Shown here: piece by piece, positions 35,642 to 47,193 of the stretch
Layout: the number at the start of each line of letters is the position of its first letter
Position numbering within the stretch: position 1 is the stretch's first letter
Source: Orychophragmus violaceus
Lineage: Eukaryota > Streptophyta > Magnoliopsida > Brassicales > Brassicaceae
Assembly (NCBI GenBank): GCA_030180135.1
Contig: CM058239.1
Coordinates: forward strand, 40,647,789-40,711,788
Length of the DNA: 64,000 nt
Direction: 5' to 3'
The notes under the pieces: generated by a model
What the model saw: the letters and a program-made list of their open reading frames with translations, nothing else
What the model was told of the DNA's origin: nothing
Database searches by the model: none
Program-made: the position numbers and the translations under genes

Positions 35642-36999
35642 AAAATCTTGTTCGTCCGGTCAAGCTATTGACCTTAAACGAGCGCTGGGTGGGAGGCAAT
35701 CCACCATTAGGTACTGGTGTTTTTCTACTTAATTTTTGGTGTTTTTGTTAGGATTTTACGTTTGTTTTTGTTTTTGGTGAGTTTATGATTGCAGGTCTCA
35801 GGCAAATTCGCAGTGCGTCGATCGACGCACTTCTGTGTCGATCGTCACAACACGATCGGAATCGCATTGCAGCGATCGTTGCGGTCCTGAGCAACGATCG
35901 AACATACACGAATATCGCCTAGCAACGGTCAATGCACTTAGTGCAACGATCGATGCCTGAGCGACAGAGGTAAACCCGACAGAACTCAACAAAGCCTTGA
36001 CAATTTTTATTTTATTTTTACCGATCCTTCGCTTGACACTACTGGGGACAGTGTGTATTAAGTGTGGGGGAGGTGCTACTGACGTTTATCTTTCTGTTTT
36101 CTTAAGAGTCAGTCCATTTTTCAAATTTTTTGTTTTATTGAGTCAAAATAGTTTAAGTAAGAAACTATGAATTTTTGAGAAGATTTACAAGACTTGCAAG
36201 AACTTAAGTAACCATTGGGATGAAGTTGCAGGATCTATCTCTGACTATTAGAAAACTCAGACACAGATCAACCTACTGGGAACACCCACATCACTTCAGG
36301 TATCAGAGGATCCTTTTACTGACTTCAACCTTAATACTGACTTAGATTTCTCACCTAAGGGCTTGGTATACTTTGTGTCGGATTCCCTTGTTAGTTCTGA
36401 CACAGCCTGTAAACCTATCCTATTTAGTTCCCTTCTCCCCTTCCAAAAAAAAAAAAAGATAATAAACTGAGGATGAGTTAGTAACTTCGAAGTGGTCACA
36501 GGAGTGGTAGAGACCCCTATTATCTCCTGTGCGATCCATGGAATGTGTCCAAAGTACACCCCATAACGGGAAGAACACTGATAAAAAAAAATAAAATGAT
36601 ACCCAAAGTGGGAAAAATCAGTTGTTAAGGAAGGAAAAGAGAAGAAAGGGACTAGAGAAAGATAGTATGGTGGTCTAGAGCTGATAAGGTAAGAATCCAT
36701 GTGCCCTTTGATCGATACTCCTTAGGTGAGACCGCACTTAAATACGTGCAGAAGTCAGTAGGGAGAATTTGAATGCTTGAATGTGATTGTGGAGTTTACT
36801 TAGGACAGTTGCTAAGTGTGGGGGAAGTACATGTTGGTCTTGATATCCTGTGATTGATTCTTTCAGTGGTTTACTAAGGGGAATCTGAGTGTTGTAGCTT
36901 CTAGGATGAAATGAGTTTCTGAAGAGTTTTCAAACCTCTTCACCATGCTTTAGTTCTCTGTTTTGCTTGAGGGCAAGCAAAGGCTAAGTGTGGGGGAGT
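35642..36999 (+). other. Athila 3' non-coding region and purine tract
   Basis: It begins with the Athila-type phrase CAAGCTATTGACC...GTGGGAGGCAATCCA, then holds a dense cluster of CGATCG words (35814-35958). TAAGTGTGGGGGA occurs three times (about 36060, 36810 and 36985); the last copy is the purine tract next to the LTR. No env-like ORF was seen. Confidence 0.7.
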
Positions 37000-38204
37000 T
37001 GATATATCATGGTTTTTACTAGTTTTAGACCATGATATAAGTGTGTTTTAGTGTCTTTTGTGTTCTTTTAGAGTCTTTTACAGGTATAATCAGGTTTGGA
37101 GCTGAATTGGAGATGTTGGAGTATTTTGGAGATTTTTGGAGTGTTTGGCCGAGAGATAGAGTTCACTGTCCGAAACAGAATACTGCGTCGATCGTTGCAC
37201 ACCAGCGACGATCGTTGCACAAGCGAGATGGGCCCAAAACTCGACGGTTTATGAAGAGTCAAGATATTGCACTCTGATCCAGAAGTTTCTGATATTTACA
37301 AAGAAGCCCCTGGCCGAGATTAGACCTATATTATTGAGTTTTTGGTGTTTTAATTAGATACGCTTTTACATACGCTTTCATAATTAAGAGCAGAGGATTT
37401 TTAGAGCTTTTGGGGCTGATCTGAACCTTTACTTCATCTGTATTTGGAGAAGATTTCGAACCCCTTTAATTCTTTATCTTTCATGCAATTTATTCTTCAT
37501 ATGATTATGTTTTCATTATCTATGTCTGAGTAGATTCCTAGTTAGGTTTAGGGTTTCTCACATAGGATTTCATGACTTGCTAGACTTGTTTAATTCAGTT
37601 AAGGATTCATAACTATATCTGTTCTTCAATCTAATTGTGCTTAAAGCTAGTTCTAACCTGATCAATTAGAATCTAGATCTTAGGTTGCTAAATACGACAC
37701 GGAAGTGTGGTTTAGGAATCTGAACTATTTAGGTTGAGCAATTAAACTTCTCGCAAACGAAAGTTTGGTTTAGGTTAATTGTGAACATATCAAACTTGGA
37801 ATTAATGCTAGTTTAATCTGTTAGTTCTCGCAAACGAAAGTTTGGTTTGCTGCACTTAGACTTAGAGAACTATCGCAAAGGAATTTGGTTAGTTCTATAT
37901 CCGTGTTTTGAGTTCTAGAACTGTGCTTAATTAGATCATTGCTGAATGAATTGTCTGCTTGTCTGATTTCCTGAGAACGCCCTAGACTTAGCGCTTTTAA
38001 TAACTTGCTTTCACAACCAACAATCTCTGTTTTCTGTTTACTTTCTCGCATTGCTTTTATTTACATCACATTGCTTTCTTCCTAGTTTAATTCCTTGTTC
38101 CTTAGCTATCGAAACCAGAGTCTCTGTGGATTCGATACCCTATATACTACAATCACTGAACTGTGCACTTGCAGTAGAATAGGATTAAAACTACACACCT
38201 ATAA
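37000..38204 (+). repeat. 3' LTR of the Athila element
   Basis: 1205 bp, collinear with 31547-32751. The final CA has become AA, and the site duplication AGTTG follows. Confidence 0.9.
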
Positions 38205-38774
38205 AGTTGTACGAAATACGATCTTGGGCCTAACCCGCAAGACTCGTATTTCTGAGATTTTTGGCCGGATCATGACATTCTACTCTCGAACGGACTCGGA
38301 TCCTCCCTTCTTGGCCCATTCGGAAAATATGTTTAGCCGCGGAAGGATAATCGTAAAAAATGGAAAGGTAAACTCAAAGAAGAAAAAGAGAAGATATCGC
38401 CGAGCAGAAGAGGAAAATCCGAGCTAAAAAGATAAATCCCAACGGAAATGGAAGATACGATAACATGAATATTTCCAGAAATCTTGCAGGAGAAGATCCT
38501 CGAAGCCGACTTTCCGCGACTATATAAGAAGAAAGACTTTCTACGATTTAAGCATCTAAAAAAATCCTAACATATAGACTTAGAAATTAGAATTTTTAAA
38601 CCTTTTTGCTCTTTGTACTTCGTTTCCGATTCGATCTATCAATAAAAATATCCTCCGGGTCTCTAGTTTGTGTGTTTACTCTTGAAATTTTTGTTCCATA
38701 AGAAGTTAGCTGTACAAATATCGACAGTGTGGGTTTCGACTTTCACACTTGCCTATTTCAAAGCTACCTTTTTG

Positions 38775-39648
38775 TACAGCTGTCAAAATGGGTGGGCTGT
38801 CCATGACCGTCCATGCCCAATTCATTATGAACTGCTCATGGACAAGTCCATATTTTGAATGGACTAAAATGAGCTTAGACCAATATTGTCTATGGGCAAA
38901 GTGGACCGGACCTGTTTGGACATGGACAGTCCAATACATTTAATTTTCTAAGTTAAAATTAGTTTAGAGTTTTCTTGCCAAAACGTAAAATCAAGTTTTC
39001 CGCCAAAAACATATAATATCATTTTCACGACAAAAAATATCATTTCCGCGCCAAAACGCAAAATCTCGTTTTTCTTGCCAAAATGCAAAATCTCGTTTTC
39101 CGCCAAAAACAAAAAAAATCGTTTCCGGCCAAAAACGCAAAATATCGTTTTCCCGCCAAAAACGCAAAATCGAGATTTTCGTCAAAAACTTACAATCTTG
39201 TTTTTCTACCAAAGATGCAAAATATCGTTTTCTCTCCAAAAACGCAGAGTCAAGATCTCCGCCGAAAATAGAAAAATCTTGTTTCCCCCAAACAATCAAA
39301 TTCTTGTTTTCCGTAAAAACGCGATTCTGCATTTTCCATCAAAATAGCGGTTCCACATTTTCCCCTCTCTAAAAACGTGATTCTAGATTTTTCCGCTAAA
39401 AATAAAATAAATTACGGGTTTTTAATTAAATAAGCTATTTAATGTTATATTTTATATTAAATATAAATATAAATTATTATCATTTGAAAATGATAATGAA
39501 ATGTCCATTAACGCCCATTTGGACATGGTCGTTAATGGACATGGACGTTTAATGGACATGATAGTTTGTGGACACAATCACTTTTTAATTAAAATGGACA
39601 ATATTGAACATGTCCAAATGGACGTGGACATCCCATTTGACAACTCTA
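38775..39648. mobile_element. hAT deletion derivative with internal minisatellite
   Basis: 874 bp with 8-bp TSD CCTTTTTG (38767-38774 and 39649-39656). Imperfect terminal inverted repeats read TACAGCTGTCAAAATGGG on the left and TAGAGTTGTCAAATGGG (complement) on the right, both typical of plant hAT elements. Subterminal regions are full of TGGACATGGAC words in both orientations. There is no transposase. It sits inside the copia pre-integrase region. Confidence 0.9.
38965..39405. repeat. About 28-bp minisatellite in the hAT element
   Basis: Roughly 14 degenerate units resembling CGCCAAAAACGCAAAATCTC followed by GTTTTC. Copies vary by a few bases and small indels. The ORFs read through it (KAKNVFP-like repeats) are artefacts of the array. 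Confidence 0.8.
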
Positions 39649-40337
39649 CCTTTTTGGCTTTGCCTAGAGTACAATGTTCACATAACGCATCCGTCCCAAT
39701 CTCCTTCTGGTTTAGTACACCATCTCTTACTAATACTTGCAAGTTTCTGTAGACATTGCTCATTTGCCTACAGAAACTTGCCAAGCCTCTGCAGTAACAA
39801 TATCACCATCTAGAATGTGTAATCCATTCTTTAGGATTCCTTTTAGAGCGACCTTATTATTATTAGTGAAAACATTTTTCTCGTTTCCACTAGAATGTGT
39901 AAAACCAAATTTGTCAAGTGTGCCTGCCAAGATCAAATTCTTTTTCAATGTTGGAATGTATCTTACATTGTGCATCATCTTCATGGATCCTCGATGAGAG
40001 TTTAGTCTGATACTTCCAACTCCTGAGGTTTCAACCGTATGAAAGTAACAAAGAAGAATGTTAGTGGATCCCATTTCCTTGAAATATACAAATCAATCCT
40101 TTCTTGACGTCATATGATGAGTACATCCAAAATCAATAACCCAATTCTCATGAGCATAATCTGCAGAAGCCATCAAGGCGCCTATAGTCTCATCATTGGC
40201 AATGGCGACTTCTACCTCACCATCACTATCATTTTCAAACCTTTTCTTCCTTGCAAAAGAATATTTATTAACATGACGTTCCTTCTTGCAATACCAACAA
40301 GTCACCTTTCTTGTGCTTGACTTACTGCGGCTCTAGT
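39649..40337 (-). pseudogene. Copia gag knuckle, protease and pre-integrase fragment
   Basis: The frame 40305-40093 begins with a CCHC-like knuckle remnant (CWYCKKERHVNKYSF) and runs into the protease region, with VIDFGCTHHMTSRKD where functional copies have DSGCTxHM (a D-to-F change). Then 40074-39760 covers YIPTLKKNLILAGTLDKFG and 39784-39656 the pre-integrase HCTLGKAKKVE. It ends at the hAT insertion, where AAAAAGG is shared with the duplication. It is non-functional. Confidence 0.8.
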
Positions 40338-41165
40338 TGTAACGCCCCGTCCGCCCCTACAGGTGAGTCACCCATCCCTCTATCGGGCTCATGGGCCCCA
40401 CCCCTGTCCGACGGTCGGTGCGTTATTTTTCGTAGGCCCAACCGAGTAATTTACTGACCGTGCAATCACCACGTGACCTTTTCCCATGTGTTTTGTCCTC
40501 ACACACATGCTACCACGAATTACTTCCCGGAAGGTCACCCATCCTGGGACTACTCCAGTCCAAGCACGCTTAACTATGGAGTTCTTTCAGGCAAGTGATC
40601 AAAAAAGGTAAGTGCACTTGGTGATATAGGTTGCCAAATTAATTCCATTAAGCCTTTCTCAAATGGGATGGGCCCAGTATGTTACAATTCTCCCCTACTT
40701 AATGGGAATTCGTCCCCGAATTCCGCATCTCATAAACAGAGCAACCATAACCCTCAAACCCCAGGATTGTCTCCCGAGACAGAATCGGTTTGACTTCCCT
40801 GAGCTCTGATACCAATTGTAACGCCCCGTCCGCCCCTACCGGTGAGTCACCCATCCTTCTATCGGGCTCGTGGGTCCCACCCCTGTCCGACGGTCGGTGC
40901 GTTATTTTTCGTAGGCCCAACCGAGTAATTTGCTGACCGTGCAATCACCACGTGACCTTTTCCCATGTGTTTTGTCCTCACACACATGCTACCACGAATC
41001 ACTTCCCGGAAGGTCACCTATCCTGGGACTACTCCAGCCTAAGCACGCTTAACTATGGAGTTCTTTTAGGCAAGTGATCGGAAAAGGCAAGTGCACTTGG
41101 TGATATAGGTAGCCAAATTAATTCATTTAAGTCTTTCTCAAATGGGCTGGGCCCAGTATGTTACA
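40338..41165 (-). mobile_element. TRIM retroelement 1
   Basis: 828 bp: two 349-bp LTRs (40338-40686 and 40817-41165) and only 130 bp inside, flanked by CTAGT (40333-40337 and 41166-41170). On minus, the primer site ATTGGTATCAGAGCTC follows the 5' LTR, and a purine tract AAGTAGGGGAGAAT precedes the 3' LTR. There is no coding capacity. This is a terminal-repeat retrotransposon in miniature, mobilised in trans. Confidence 0.93.
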
Positions 41166-41935
41166 CTAGTGGTTTCTAGAACCATTTCCTTCTTGCTTGC
41201 TCTATCTTCCTCTGTTTTATGTGTACAATACCATAGATGATCCTTTGTCATTCCTACCTCCTTCTTATAGCTCCCTTTTCTTTGACCGAGCCGCTGATAT
41301 CACTTCCTATAAAGTAAGAGAGTCCTTTTTATTACCAAAAAAAGAGAGTCCTTGTCAGTGGTGGATCTAGAAATATTTTTAACCGGGGGCACTATCCTAA
41401 AATTTAATTTAGTCGGAGGCATTCTTATGAACTCTGAATTAACCGGCATATAATATCATGAAATTACTTAAAGAAAATAAAAAATTAGTCGGGGGCACGT
41501 GACCCCGTACCCCGTAAGCTCCGTCCGCCCATGGTCCTTGTCGTATTTGAAAGTTTGCTTCAATTGGTTGTAGCTAGCAGCTACCAAACTCAAGAAAACA
41601 ATGGCATGAATCTCATCCGTAACACTAATATTCAAACTACTCATTTCAGCCAAAATCTTGAGGAACTCAACCACATTTATGTCTGTCTTACTTGAGTTAT
41701 CACATTAAACGTATAAAACTGTGATTGAACAAATATCTGATTTGATAAGTATTTTGACACGTACAACCTTTCAAGAGAATACCATATTTATGTTGCTATT
41801 AAACAATGTTGATTTTACGCAAAATCTGATTGTTGATATTCAAGATGATCCTATCTTTGGCACTTTCGTCCTTCTTGAGCTTCATTGGATCAAGGATCTT
41901 CTTCGTCTCTACGGAAGATCCATTTGGATCACCAT
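41166..41935 (-). pseudogene. Copia gag fragment
   Basis: Minus frames 41999-41799 (in part) and 41674-41468 give gag-like text (SSVETKKILDPMKLKKDES; LSLVAASYNQLKQTFKYDK). The piece is bounded by the TRIM at 41165 and the solo LTR at 41936, and is interrupted by the MITE at 41356-41533. Confidence 0.7.
41356..41533. mobile_element. hAT-type MITE, 178 bp
   Basis: Flanked by the 8-bp duplication GTCCTTGT (41348-41355 and 41534-41541). The ends are CAGTGGTGGATC and, inverted, CATGGGCGGAC. It is non-coding and inserted in copia gag. Confidence 0.82.
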
Positions 41936-43738
41936 TGTAATAGTCCTGGTCCGGTCCGGAAATTTTTTTTGAAGAAAAGGAAAAAAAGCCCAAGCCCATT
42001 CTAGAAAACCCTAGGTCTCCTCCTCTCTTCTAATAAATAGCAACTCTTTTCTCCAGAAACCCCATTCCTTTTTCTTTTTGGCGGAGCCCTGCAGAGATCT
42101 TGAATCGTTCGAAGCCCCATAAGACCCTATTCACTTTTTCCTTCATTCTTCTCGCACCAGGTAACTTCCGAAAACAAGATCTACGATTTCGAACCCGAAA
42201 ACGTTTTGTTTTTTTCGTAACTCCCAAAATATCCCGAATCCCGAGAAACCGAGCCCACCATCGTGACCGCCTCGACGAGACAAAGCCAGAGCCGCCGACC
42301 GATCCGTCACGCGCCGCCACACACGCTCTCTCGCGCCAGAGGAGTGCCGGGCGCCTGAGATCCACACGCAGCCGAAGGAGCACGCGCTGGAGCCCACGCG
42401 CCGCCGCCGGATAGCCACGTGCCGCCGCCAGAGAGATACGCGCGGCTGCCGGAGCAACGCCAGAGCCGCCGCCGACCAGAGCCGCCGCCGACCAGAGCCG
42501 CCGTCCGCCGCCGGAGAGCCGCCGTTGACATCCGCCGTCACCGTCGTTGACCGCCGCCGCCTCTGACCGTTGACCAACTGGTCCGGTTAGCTGGTTTGGT
42601 TCGGTTCAATTGCAATCCCCGGTTCAAATCAATTTCTTTCGGTTTGACCGGTTTAAATCAATTTCATTAGTTTCAATTAATTCCTGGTTTAAATCAATTC
42701 CAGTCTGGTTTAGTTGGTTAGGATATGGTTTATGATTTGGGCTGGTTTTGGATTTGGGCCTGGTTCATTCTGGGTTTGGGTCTGGGTCTGGGTTGACCGG
42801 GTCAACCGGTTGACTTTGACCTAACCGTTGACTTTTAGTCAACCAAATTCGAGTAGCCATAACTTGACCGTCCTAAGCCTGATTTGAACGAAATGAAAGC
42901 CTAATTCACTTCGTTTTTCATCCTCTTTCTAGATCTGCCATCCGTTCGGGCTAATGAAGTTCCTAAATTACGATTTTTCCCCTTCTTTGGCCAAGGTGAG
43001 GACCGGTTGTGATCTCCCTTGCTCTAATTCAATTCCGGGCGTGAGTTCTTTGTTAATACTATCTTTCCTAGGTAGCATAGGTTAGCAAGACGTCTGATGT
43101 GATTGATTGTGGAACGTAGAATGCTAGGTTATCGCTTAAAACCGAAAACGTTGATTGTGCATGATGGATATTAATGATTAGAACTGTGGTAGGGCCCCCG
43201 AAAGGGTGTGGAGTGGCAGGGCGCGTAGCGGAAATTGTGCGCGCCCTTGAAGTCGTCGGAAAGGGGTTTTGGAAAGCCCCCCAAGAGGGATTGGCAGGGA
43301 TGCGTAGCGGATTGTGCGCGTCCCTGAGCCGAGATTGTGTGGGCCTCCGGGCTGTTGAGGTGTTCATGAGTGTGAAGGCACGAGTGGACGTTAGTATTGC
43401 GTGGTGAAGCCCTCAGGCGTGATTGCAAGGTGATATTAGCTTAGAATTCGTTCTCGTAATTGTGTGGCGTAAGCCAGGATCGCGGGTTCCTTAAATCCAC
43501 CCTCGCTGGGTAATTGTGTTTGAAACAATTACTCAATCCTCTTTTCCTTTCCATGTCCCCGTTTTCTTGCAGGTCCGGATGCGGGATTGATCGATCGTGT
43601 GGCATAATTGGTGGATTTGAATACGAAGGAAGCACCGGATTCATGGGACAAGTTGAGAAGGCGTCCCAGTTGGACCAAATCCGGTTCAACGGGCGCCCTA
43701 ATGCCGCGTCTTAGGTAAACCGGGAGACGGGTGTTACA
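41936..43738 (+). mobile_element. Solo LTR of the TGTAACACCC gypsy family
   Basis: About 1.8 kb, starting TGTAATAGTCCTGGTCC and ending GGGAGACGGGTGTTACA. It matches, in opposite orientation, the LTRs at 6571-8132 and 9913-11474, including the shared GGTTTGGGTCTGGGTC and gene-free GC-rich blocks. No internal region or second LTR is present, so it is the product of LTR-LTR recombination. It carries a GC-rich CCGCCG-type tract (42290-42560), which yields spurious ORFs. The left flank ACCAT (41931-41935) corresponds to ATTAT (43739-43743) on the right if two C-to-T changes occurred. Confidence 0.85.
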
Positions 43739-44034
43739 ATTATTGTAACATATTGGGCGCGGACCATTTGAGAAAGGCTTAAATGAATTAATTTGGCTAC
43801 CTATGTCACCAAAGTGCACTTACATTTTTGGTCACTTGTCCCGAGGAAACTCCAGAGTTAAGTGTGCTTGAGCTGGAGTAGTCAAAGGATGGCTGACCTA
43901 CCGGGAAGTGACTCACGGTATCATGCGATTGAGGACAAAACATGGAAAAAGGTCACGTGGTGATTGCAGGGTCAGTAAATTACTCGGTCGGGCCTACGAA
44001 AAAATAACGCACCGACCGTCAGACAGGGGTGAGG

Positions 44035-45631
44035 TGTAACGCCCGCGTTCTAAGGATGAACGAAATCTGACAAAGGATGAACGGATTGGATTATTTGATG
44101 GTCATCTAGAATGGCCTTTTAAGACAGGGAATATTAAAAACTTGGGGGTTCATCTGATAGTAAGGCTTACTGTGTGGAAGCCGAGCTAAAACGAGCTGGA
44201 AGAAGTTCAGACCGTGATAAGTGAGTTATAGAGCTGACTGGTCGAGATTCAGACAAGTTGGTCGGCATTCAGACCGAACGGTTAAGATTGTCGGATCAAG
44301 CTTCAGTCCGCGGATTGATTGACTGGCTGGTTCTGGGCGGAAACGGTTACTTGGCCGAAATCAGCATTTTTGCCCAAGGAAAGTGTTGGAAGCTCGGGAA
44401 AAGGTAAAAGTCGCGCAGCCAAGTGTTGGAAGCGCGGGGAAGGGTAAAACTCGCGCGGCCAAGTGAAGTAAGCGCGGGGAAAATAGCTGGATTGGCGTGG
44501 CCCATCAGAATGACGCGGAAAGCCACCTTCTGACGCAGAAAGATAGCTTTTGACGCGGAAAGCCACCCTTTTGACGTGGAAAGCACGTTCTGACGGTTTT
44601 TGGCTTAAAATAACCGTCCACTGATCAATAAAAGTCGTCTTTAGACGACTATGGATGATTTTTTCCGTGACCAGAACTCGGAAGGATAGAGAGAGGAAGT
44701 CCGAAGAGAAAAACGAGATTTGGCCGAGGAATTGATCGAGTTGGCTTACCGTGATCGAGCAAGGTTGGGCGATCATCTGAACTGTTGGATTCGAGCACAA
44801 GAGGTGTCAGGAAAACCGCTCTCATCATCCGATCTGAAATACTAAAGTGAGTGCGTGACCGTGGCTATAGATCGATCGTCTGCTTGTATAGATCCGTTGA
44901 GTCTAGTTGGCTAGGATTGTTCTGATTGCTTGCTTATCGAAAATTCTGTTTTCTGCTGAGACTTAACCGATAGATCGATTCTCTTCTTCAAGCATCTAGA
45001 TCAGATCATGCGCTTAAGGGCAGTTTGCTCGTTAAGCCTTGATGATGGATCGTGGAAGATGGCTTGTTGGGTCGGAATGATCGGATCGGGTTAAGCATCT
45101 ATCTGTTCAGGCCATTCTGTTTCTGCTGACTTAATCGATTGATTGGTTTCTTGCCTTGAGATGCTGACTCATGGCCTTGAAACAATCAGATCGGATTAAG
45201 TGTCTATACTGATGATAAGCTTGATAAACTGACTGATTTATGGCTTGTTGCGTGATTTCTATGGCTAAGTGAGACGGGACGACCGCTCTCACTAAGAAAT
45301 CCGTTTGCTTATGCCTCCTTTGTGGATGCAGGTGATCGTTTCTGAGAAGGCTTAGGCGCGAGACTAAAGGCGGCTGGATGGAAGGGATGGTTAGAATTTG
45401 GGTAGATTGGTTAAGTTTCAATGTAATAGCTTAGTGGCAAAACTGATCATTGTACTTAAACCTCGGAAATCTATCTAAGTTCATTTTATGCTTTAAAGAT
45501 GCTTGTCTAGTTCGGATTGAAAACGCAAAATAATTCTAAGTAAGGAAAAATTCGAAATTGGCCTAAGTCTGGACGAGGAAGTCGTCCCAGACACTACCTT
45601 CGGGTGGGAAAAATTGGGTCAGGACGTTTCA
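44035..45631 (+). repeat. Tekay LTR 1
   Basis: 1597 bp, from TGTAACGCCCGCG to CAGGACGTTTCA. It has one extra unit of about 23 bp in the GACGCGGAAAGC repeat near 44530-44580, which accounts for its extra length over LTR 2. Confidence 0.9.
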
Positions 45632-45786
45632 AGTTGGTATCAGAGCGTAGTTCAGTTCTAGGACAATTTAAGCATAAATGGGTTAGTGGGTAAACCATCC
45701 TTCCAGCTGCTGTCTCGCGGTCAGTCATTCTGTGTTCTGTTAACAGGTTAGTGAGGGGGCTAACTTGCCTGATATAATATTGGCAG

Positions 45787-47141
45787 ATGGCTAAGAGTAA
45801 CCGAAACACCAGGAGGAATGTTTGTGAAACTGGGGAGACATCGGGGAACAATGTGGCAAGGAATGTTGCAAATGAGGAAGTTCACGATGTTCAGAATGGT
45901 GAGAATGCTGCTAATGGCGCTGCTGCTGCCGCGGCTGCTGCTGCTACTGCCGCTGCTGCTAATGCTGCTCCGCCTCCGGTCGGTTTGGAAGCAGTGTTAG
46001 CATTGTTGGCGCAAGTCTTGGAAAGACTGCCGGTTGTTGCGCCTATTCCGATTGCTCCACAAGTTGAAGCGGATGTGGAACAAAACTTGTGGTGGACGAG
46101 GAGGATGAGTTGCCTGCGCCGAGGAACCCATCCTATCTCCAAGTGATGGATCACATGAGGAAGCTGGGAACAAAGTTCTTCTATAGAGGAACAAAGCTGA
46201 TTGAGGCGGATGAGTGGTGGACAAGGTTGGAGCGGAACTTTGACTCAATCCGTTGTCCTGATGACTACAAGAAAGACCTAACTGTGCACTATCTGGATGG
46301 GGATGCACACACTTGGTGGAAAGGTGTGGCAACTCAGATGGGTGACGAACTTTGCACTTGGGCGAAGTTCAGTGAGAAATTCAAGGGGAAGTACTTTCCG
46401 GCGGAAGCCTTTGACAAGTTGGAAGGTGAATTCCTTAAGCTGGAGCAAGGGTCAATGACCGTGAGGGAATATGAAGCTGAGTTCAATCGGCTTAGGAAGT
46501 ATGCTGGCCGTGAGGCACAGGATGAAGAATCCTTGGTGCGCAAGTTCATGTGTGGATTGCGTGTTGATCTGAACACTCGTTGCCGAATCCGTAAGTATGA
46601 TTCCATTGCCGAGCTGGTGGAAAAGGATGCGGAACAGGAAGAAGGATTGAACGAGGAAGCAAAGTTGTTGGGAACTGGAAATGACGCTGGGAAAAACAGG
46701 AAGTTTGGGAAGAACAACAATTCTGGCAAGTCATCTGCTGGCCGCAGTGTGTGTCCGACTTGCAAGAAGATGCATGTGGGATCATGCAGGAAAGCTTCTG
46801 GAGCATGTCACCGATGCGGAAGTTTGGAGCATAAGGTGCGTGACTGTCCAGAAGAGAACACAAGGCCGAAGGATCATCAAGCTAAGGGTGCAAAAGAGCG
46901 ATTGTGCTACAACTGTGGTGAAGCTGGACATTTCAAGAATGATTGTCCTAAGTTGGCTAAGCAGAGTGGAAAACGTCCAAGTGAAGGACAGCAGCCGAAC
47001 GCGAAGAGGCAAGCCATCACGCCACGTGTGTACACAGTCGCAGATGCGTCTCAGGATCCTTCCACCTCTCGTCCGATCACTGGTGAGTCTCCTATCACTT
47101 ACCTTAAGCATTTCTGTGTGATTTGCTTGTCTATTGCGTAG
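45787..47141 (+). pseudogene. Tekay gag, copy 1 (one frameshift)
   Basis: The start MAKSNRNTRRN is at 45787, with an Ala-rich run at about residues 40-57. The retrotransposon gag core has WWTRLERNFDSI, YLDGDAHTWWKGVA, KYFPAEAFDKLEGEFLKL and REYEAEFNRLRKYAG. Two CCHC knuckles follow: CHRCGSLEHKVRDC and CYNCGEAGHFKNDC. It is an RNA-binding particle protein. Copy 1 has two extra A at about 46081 (GAACAAAACTTG against GAACAACTTG in copy 2), so residues after VEADVEQ change frame, and the rest is read from 46089. The frame stops at 47139-47141, before the protease frame at 47194. Confidence 0.9.
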
Positions 47142-47193
47142 TTAGTCTAGGTTACTTAGCATTCAGGGCGATGAATGTGTAGGGACCTTAGTC

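Larger units (their letters stand above)
31547..38204 (+). mobile_element. Athila-group retrotransposon lacking RT and integrase
   Basis: LTRs 31547-32751 and 37000-38204 are each 1205 bp, with TSD AGTTG (31542-31546 and 38205-38209). The inner junction reads TTTTTGGCGCCGTTGCCGGGGA, a typical Athila start. The purine tract AGTGTGGGGGAG lies directly before the 3' LTR. The single coding block is gag-protease (32990-35641), followed by Athila-type non-coding DNA (35642-36999). No RT, RNaseH or integrase is present, so the copy is an internal deletion derivative. The LTRs differ at only a few scattered bases, so the insertion is fairly young. Confidence 0.92.
22207..38747 (+). mobile_element. 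Tat-group gypsy retrotransposon, internally deleted (Tat 1)
   Basis: The 5' LTR is 22207-23489, followed by the junction GTTTGGCGCC...CTGTGGGGA. The 3' LTR starts at 30936 and ends at 38747, but is cut at 31546/38205 by an Athila element. The flanking copia sequence supplies a decayed duplication: CTTAT (22202-22206) on the left and CTTGC (38748-38752) on the right. Inside, a gag is fused to the very end of pol, then comes a repeat-rich 3' region and an antisense gene remnant. Protease, RT, RNaseH and most of integrase are gone. Confidence 0.88.

Noticed and set aside
38965..39405. Possible CRISPR-like array of evenly spaced repeats
   Set aside because: Units are contiguous and degenerate with no unique spacers, the host is a plant and the array lies inside a hAT element, so it is a minisatellite.
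42143..42577. Arg/Ala-rich ORFs in a GC-rich block
   Set aside because: They come from a CCGCCG-type low-complexity tract inside a solo LTR, with no family resemblance and no conserved frame.
45891..46154. Ala-rich minus-strand ORF
   Set aside because: It is the antisense shadow of the Ala-coding GCT run of Tekay gag.
47080..47193. Possible intron between Tekay gag and pol (GTGAGT to TTCAG)
   Set aside because: The sites look good, but joining them puts pol out of frame and meets TGA, so an ordinary gag-pol boundary or frameshift is more likely.
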